A stretch of DNA of 64,000 nt, from assembly GCA_037179385.1 (NCBI GenBank), contig CM074195.1, forward strand, positions 13,739,887 through 13,803,886, in the 5' to 3' direction. Source of the stretch: Holothuria scabra (Eukaryota; Echinodermata; Holothuroidea; Aspidochirotida; Holothuriidae). Below are positions 62,601 to 64,000 of this stretch, piece after piece; the stretch's first letter is position 1, and the number at the start of each line of letters is the position of its first letter. The notes beneath the pieces are model-generated. The model was not told where the DNA came from. It made no database searches and worked only from the letters and a program-made list of their open reading frames with translations. Made by a program: the position numbers and the translations under genes.

Positions 62601-62919
62601 CTAGCCTAATAAGCCTTCTTGGGAATTGCAAAGGGTTGGGGTGACAAGTTACGAGAGGACTGCAAACCTGGTATCTTCCGCTAAGTAACTGGCTTCTCGT
62701 AGGTGAACATATGGGTTGCACATAGTAATTTTCTAACATCACTCCTCCAGATGCCAGTTTGTCCAGGTTAGGTGTTTGAATTTCCGACCCATGATAACTC
62801 ACGTCGTTGTACCCAAGGTCATCCGCTACAATAAGGACAATGTTGGGCTTAATATCAGCTACTGTGGAAGTGATCGATATTGATAGCAAAACAGAAGCAA
62901 GACATACAACAAGCGACAT
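50354..62919 (-). CDS. ARSB: Arylsulfatase B (N-acetylgalactosamine-4-sulfatase), seven exons
   Basis: Exons on the minus strand: 62919-62668, 57853-57667, 56559-56363, 53983-53776, 53098-52849, 51600-51467, 50625-50354. The joined length is 1500 nt (499 residues) with consistent phases and GT..AG at every junction. ARSB hydrolyses the 4-sulfate of GalNAc in chondroitin and dermatan sulfate in lysosomes. Visible residues: signal peptide (1-21), metal-binding D33/D34, formylglycine motif CSPTR (C71, R75), GKWHLG (K125, H127), H224 in PVHAPLQ, D282/N283 in STDNGG, K300, and the C-terminal GLWGPWE. These match the ten active-site positions known for human ARSB at a near-constant offset, so the enzyme is predicted active. 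Slightly shorter than the human protein (533). The boundaries rest on my manual splice-site reading, supported by homology across every junction. Confidence 0.93.
51340..51466 (+). mobile_element. SINE remnant abutting the ARSB exon 6 donor
   Basis: CCAGAGAGTGACAACTAGGA through GGGCCGTAAAACTCCAACTG is the SINE body in plus orientation. It ends directly beside the exon 6 donor. Confidence 0.55.
51467..51600 (-). CDS. ARSB: ARSB exon 6
   Basis: 134 nt, acceptor TTTTGTAG, donor CCTG|GTAAGT. Encodes [13 protein letters not shown] and [15 protein letters not shown]. It lacks part of the loop present in mammalian ARSB before the AFNT segment. Confidence 0.9.
52849..53098 (-). CDS. ARSB: ARSB exon 5
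   Basis: 250 nt, acceptor TTTCACAG, donor TTAG|GTAAGT. The codon split across the junction completes Asp282 of DNGG. Then [11 protein letters not shown] (Lys300), [20 protein letters not shown] and LDGFDVW, all sulfatase hallmarks. Confidence 0.93.
53776..53983 (-). CDS. ARSB: ARSB exon 4
   Basis: 208 nt, acceptor CTCCCCAG, donor ACAG|GTTTGT. Encodes [18 protein letters not shown] (active-site His224), [15 protein letters not shown] and [10 protein letters not shown]. Confidence 0.93.
54588..54832 (-). mobile_element. tRNA-Glu-like SINE in ARSB intron 4-side of exon 4
   Basis: The minus-strand head reads GGCCTAACGGTAAGAGCATC, then CCTCTCACGCGGAAG, then GGGTTCAATTCCC, close to tRNA-Glu (anticodon CTC). 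It is followed by the common body ending in TAAAACTCCATCTAACCAA. It lies in intron 3, between exons 3 and 4. Confidence 0.75.
55210..55440. repeat. CpG-depleted copy of the 33.2-33.7 kb repeat
   Basis: GGCATGGAGCATGTGCATAT, CCATTGTGACAACAGTGTAA, CACCCAGCCATGACAACATT. It grades into the 53-bp minisatellite. Confidence 0.6.
55427..56335. repeat. 53-bp minisatellite, about 17 copies, ARSB intron 3
   Basis: Unit contains AGTAGAAGTATAAAGCRGGA, TGGGGGTTGTGCAAAC and CTGAATGAGTCTATAC. Because 53 is not a multiple of three, long open frames arise in all minus-strand frames; they are not genes. Confidence 0.95.
56363..56559 (-). CDS. ARSB: ARSB exon 3
   Basis: 197 nt, acceptor TGACCAG, donor AAAAG|GTGAAC. 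Encodes [15 protein letters not shown], then an ARSB-like but more divergent stretch with GLDFWDN and a helix ending EQHDQQK. Divergence from mammals is greatest here. Confidence 0.85.
57165..57555. mobile_element. MITE copy related to 4300-4705, ARSB intron 1
   Basis: Interior GAAAGAGCCAAACATTTATC, GTAAATATATGAGTTG, GATAGACAGATTTTATCAGA. Ends AACAAATTTGGATCAGATT and AATCCAAATTTGTT are inverted. Confidence 0.65.
57667..57853 (-). CDS. ARSB: ARSB exon 2: substrate pocket, GKWHLG motif
   Basis: 187 nt, acceptor TGTTTCAG, donor TTTG|GTATGT. Encodes IHTGLQH, then HMVGKWHLG (catalytic Lys and His) and RGFDTFFG. Confidence 0.92.
58402..60457. mobile_element. TIR element (TTAAAGTGTACCTCAAGTC family) split by DR1 array C
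   Basis: Left end TTAAAGTGTACCTCAAGTCA at 58402 and right end ending GACTTGAGGTACACTTTTAA at about 60456, inverted over about 38 bp. The interior 60138-60420 matches the compact copy at 18246-18801. DR1 sequence occupies 58446-60137 in the left arm. Confidence 0.7.
58446..60137 (-). repeat. DR1-bearing tandem-repeat element, copy C, ARSB intron 1
   Basis: About eleven units of 141-146 bp with perfect TGACCTTTGACCT in about eight. The distal end (AACCAGAGTGCAAAAATGCA) and head (CA microsatellite, GCCATCATGAATGCATAGG) match copies A and B. The bounding 13-bp motif has decayed. Confidence 0.8.
61274..61574. mobile_element. MITE with TTAAAGGSCC ends, ARSB intron 1
   Basis: Starts TTTAAAGGCCCAGTTCTCTC and ends GTGAGAGGATTGGCCCTTTAA, with inverted ends of about 28 bp. 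It is the most complete copy of this family in the window. Confidence 0.75.
62668..62919 (-). CDS. ARSB: ARSB exon 1: signal peptide, metal ligands and formylglycine Cys
   Basis: 84 codons, phase 0. Hydrophobic leader, then [15 protein letters not shown] (two Asp ligands) and [14 protein letters not shown], where Cys71 is converted to formylglycine by the sulfatase-modifying enzyme. Donor CAG|GTTTGC. Confidence 0.93.
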
Positions 62920-63291
62920 ATTTCTGTTTATATGTTCTACAAGCTGAAACCTAACTTAGTTGAGATAATAATATCTCCTGCTTAGTTAGACTTTCTCAGT
63001 CTTAGTTGCACAGCGCTACCGTACCTGAACAACAGTACTGGCATGATGCATAGGCCTACATGCATGTGTGTTTATTTTGTTAGAGCAAAACCAGTCTGAA
63101 GCTGTCATAGGATTCAGCCTCACATTCATCCCCACATTCATCCTCACATTCTGAGCTAGCACAGGGATTCGCCCTCACATTCAGACCCACAAACACTTGA
63201 GTTGCCACTCTGATGTAACGTTATTAGTAACGGACAGAAAATTAATTGAGCTAGCTAAGGAGGTCGGTAAAGTGTATAATAAGTTGGTAAC

Positions 63292-64000
<709 letters not shown>

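Overview
This is a window from an animal nuclear genome. Genes are split by introns with GT..AG junctions, most of the sequence is AT-rich intergenic DNA, and it is crowded with non-LTR retrotransposons, tRNA-derived SINEs, terminal-inverted-repeat (TIR) DNA transposons, MITEs, minisatellites and microsatellites. The gene families (glypican, C-type lectin, arylsulfatase B, KCTD-like BTB proteins) and a short interstitial TTAGGG-type tract fit a marine deuterostome. An echinoderm, possibly a sea cucumber, is my best guess. That placement is an inference from general repeat style and gene content, not from a marker gene.

Layout. 1-12.5 kb: no recognisable gene; DR1-like tandem array (1.5-2.7 kb), MITEs, a hAT-like element with 8-bp target-site duplication (TSD) at 7435-9029, and one TIR element nested in another (9.4-10.9 kb). 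12.5-14.1 kb: a second hAT-like element with a perfect 8-bp TSD. 16.3-22.5 kb (+): a TATA box, then a 1.4-kb uninterrupted glypican ectodomain exon with all 14 glypican cysteines, followed by two exons of a C-type lectin-like domain (CTLD). The exon phases join without a frame break, so the parts may form one secreted glypican-CTLD protein. 25.5-40 kb (-): three intronless genes, each encoding two tandem KCTD-type BTB domains, with MITEs, a 5'-truncated CR1/L2-like retrotransposon and many hairpin-bearing repeats between them. 40.9-42.6 kb: a TIR element with an internal 65-bp tandem array. 43.1 kb: two overlapping perfect palindromes. 46.3-48.7 kb: a second DR1 array. 50.3-62.9 kb (-): a complete seven-exon arylsulfatase B gene of 499 codons with all the catalytic residues I could check, whose introns hold a 53-bp minisatellite, a SINE, MITEs and a third DR1 array. 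63.3-64 kb: the 3' end of another decayed non-LTR element with a long (ATC)n tail.

Functional links are limited. Glypicans carry heparan or chondroitin sulfate at the cell surface or in matrix, and arylsulfatase B removes 4-sulfate from chondroitin/dermatan sulfate in lysosomes, so two of the three gene loci concern glycosaminoglycans. I have no evidence that they are co-regulated. The best candidate for something undescribed is the glypican-CTLD chimera. Next are the DR1-bearing tandem repeat family and the array of double-BTB genes.
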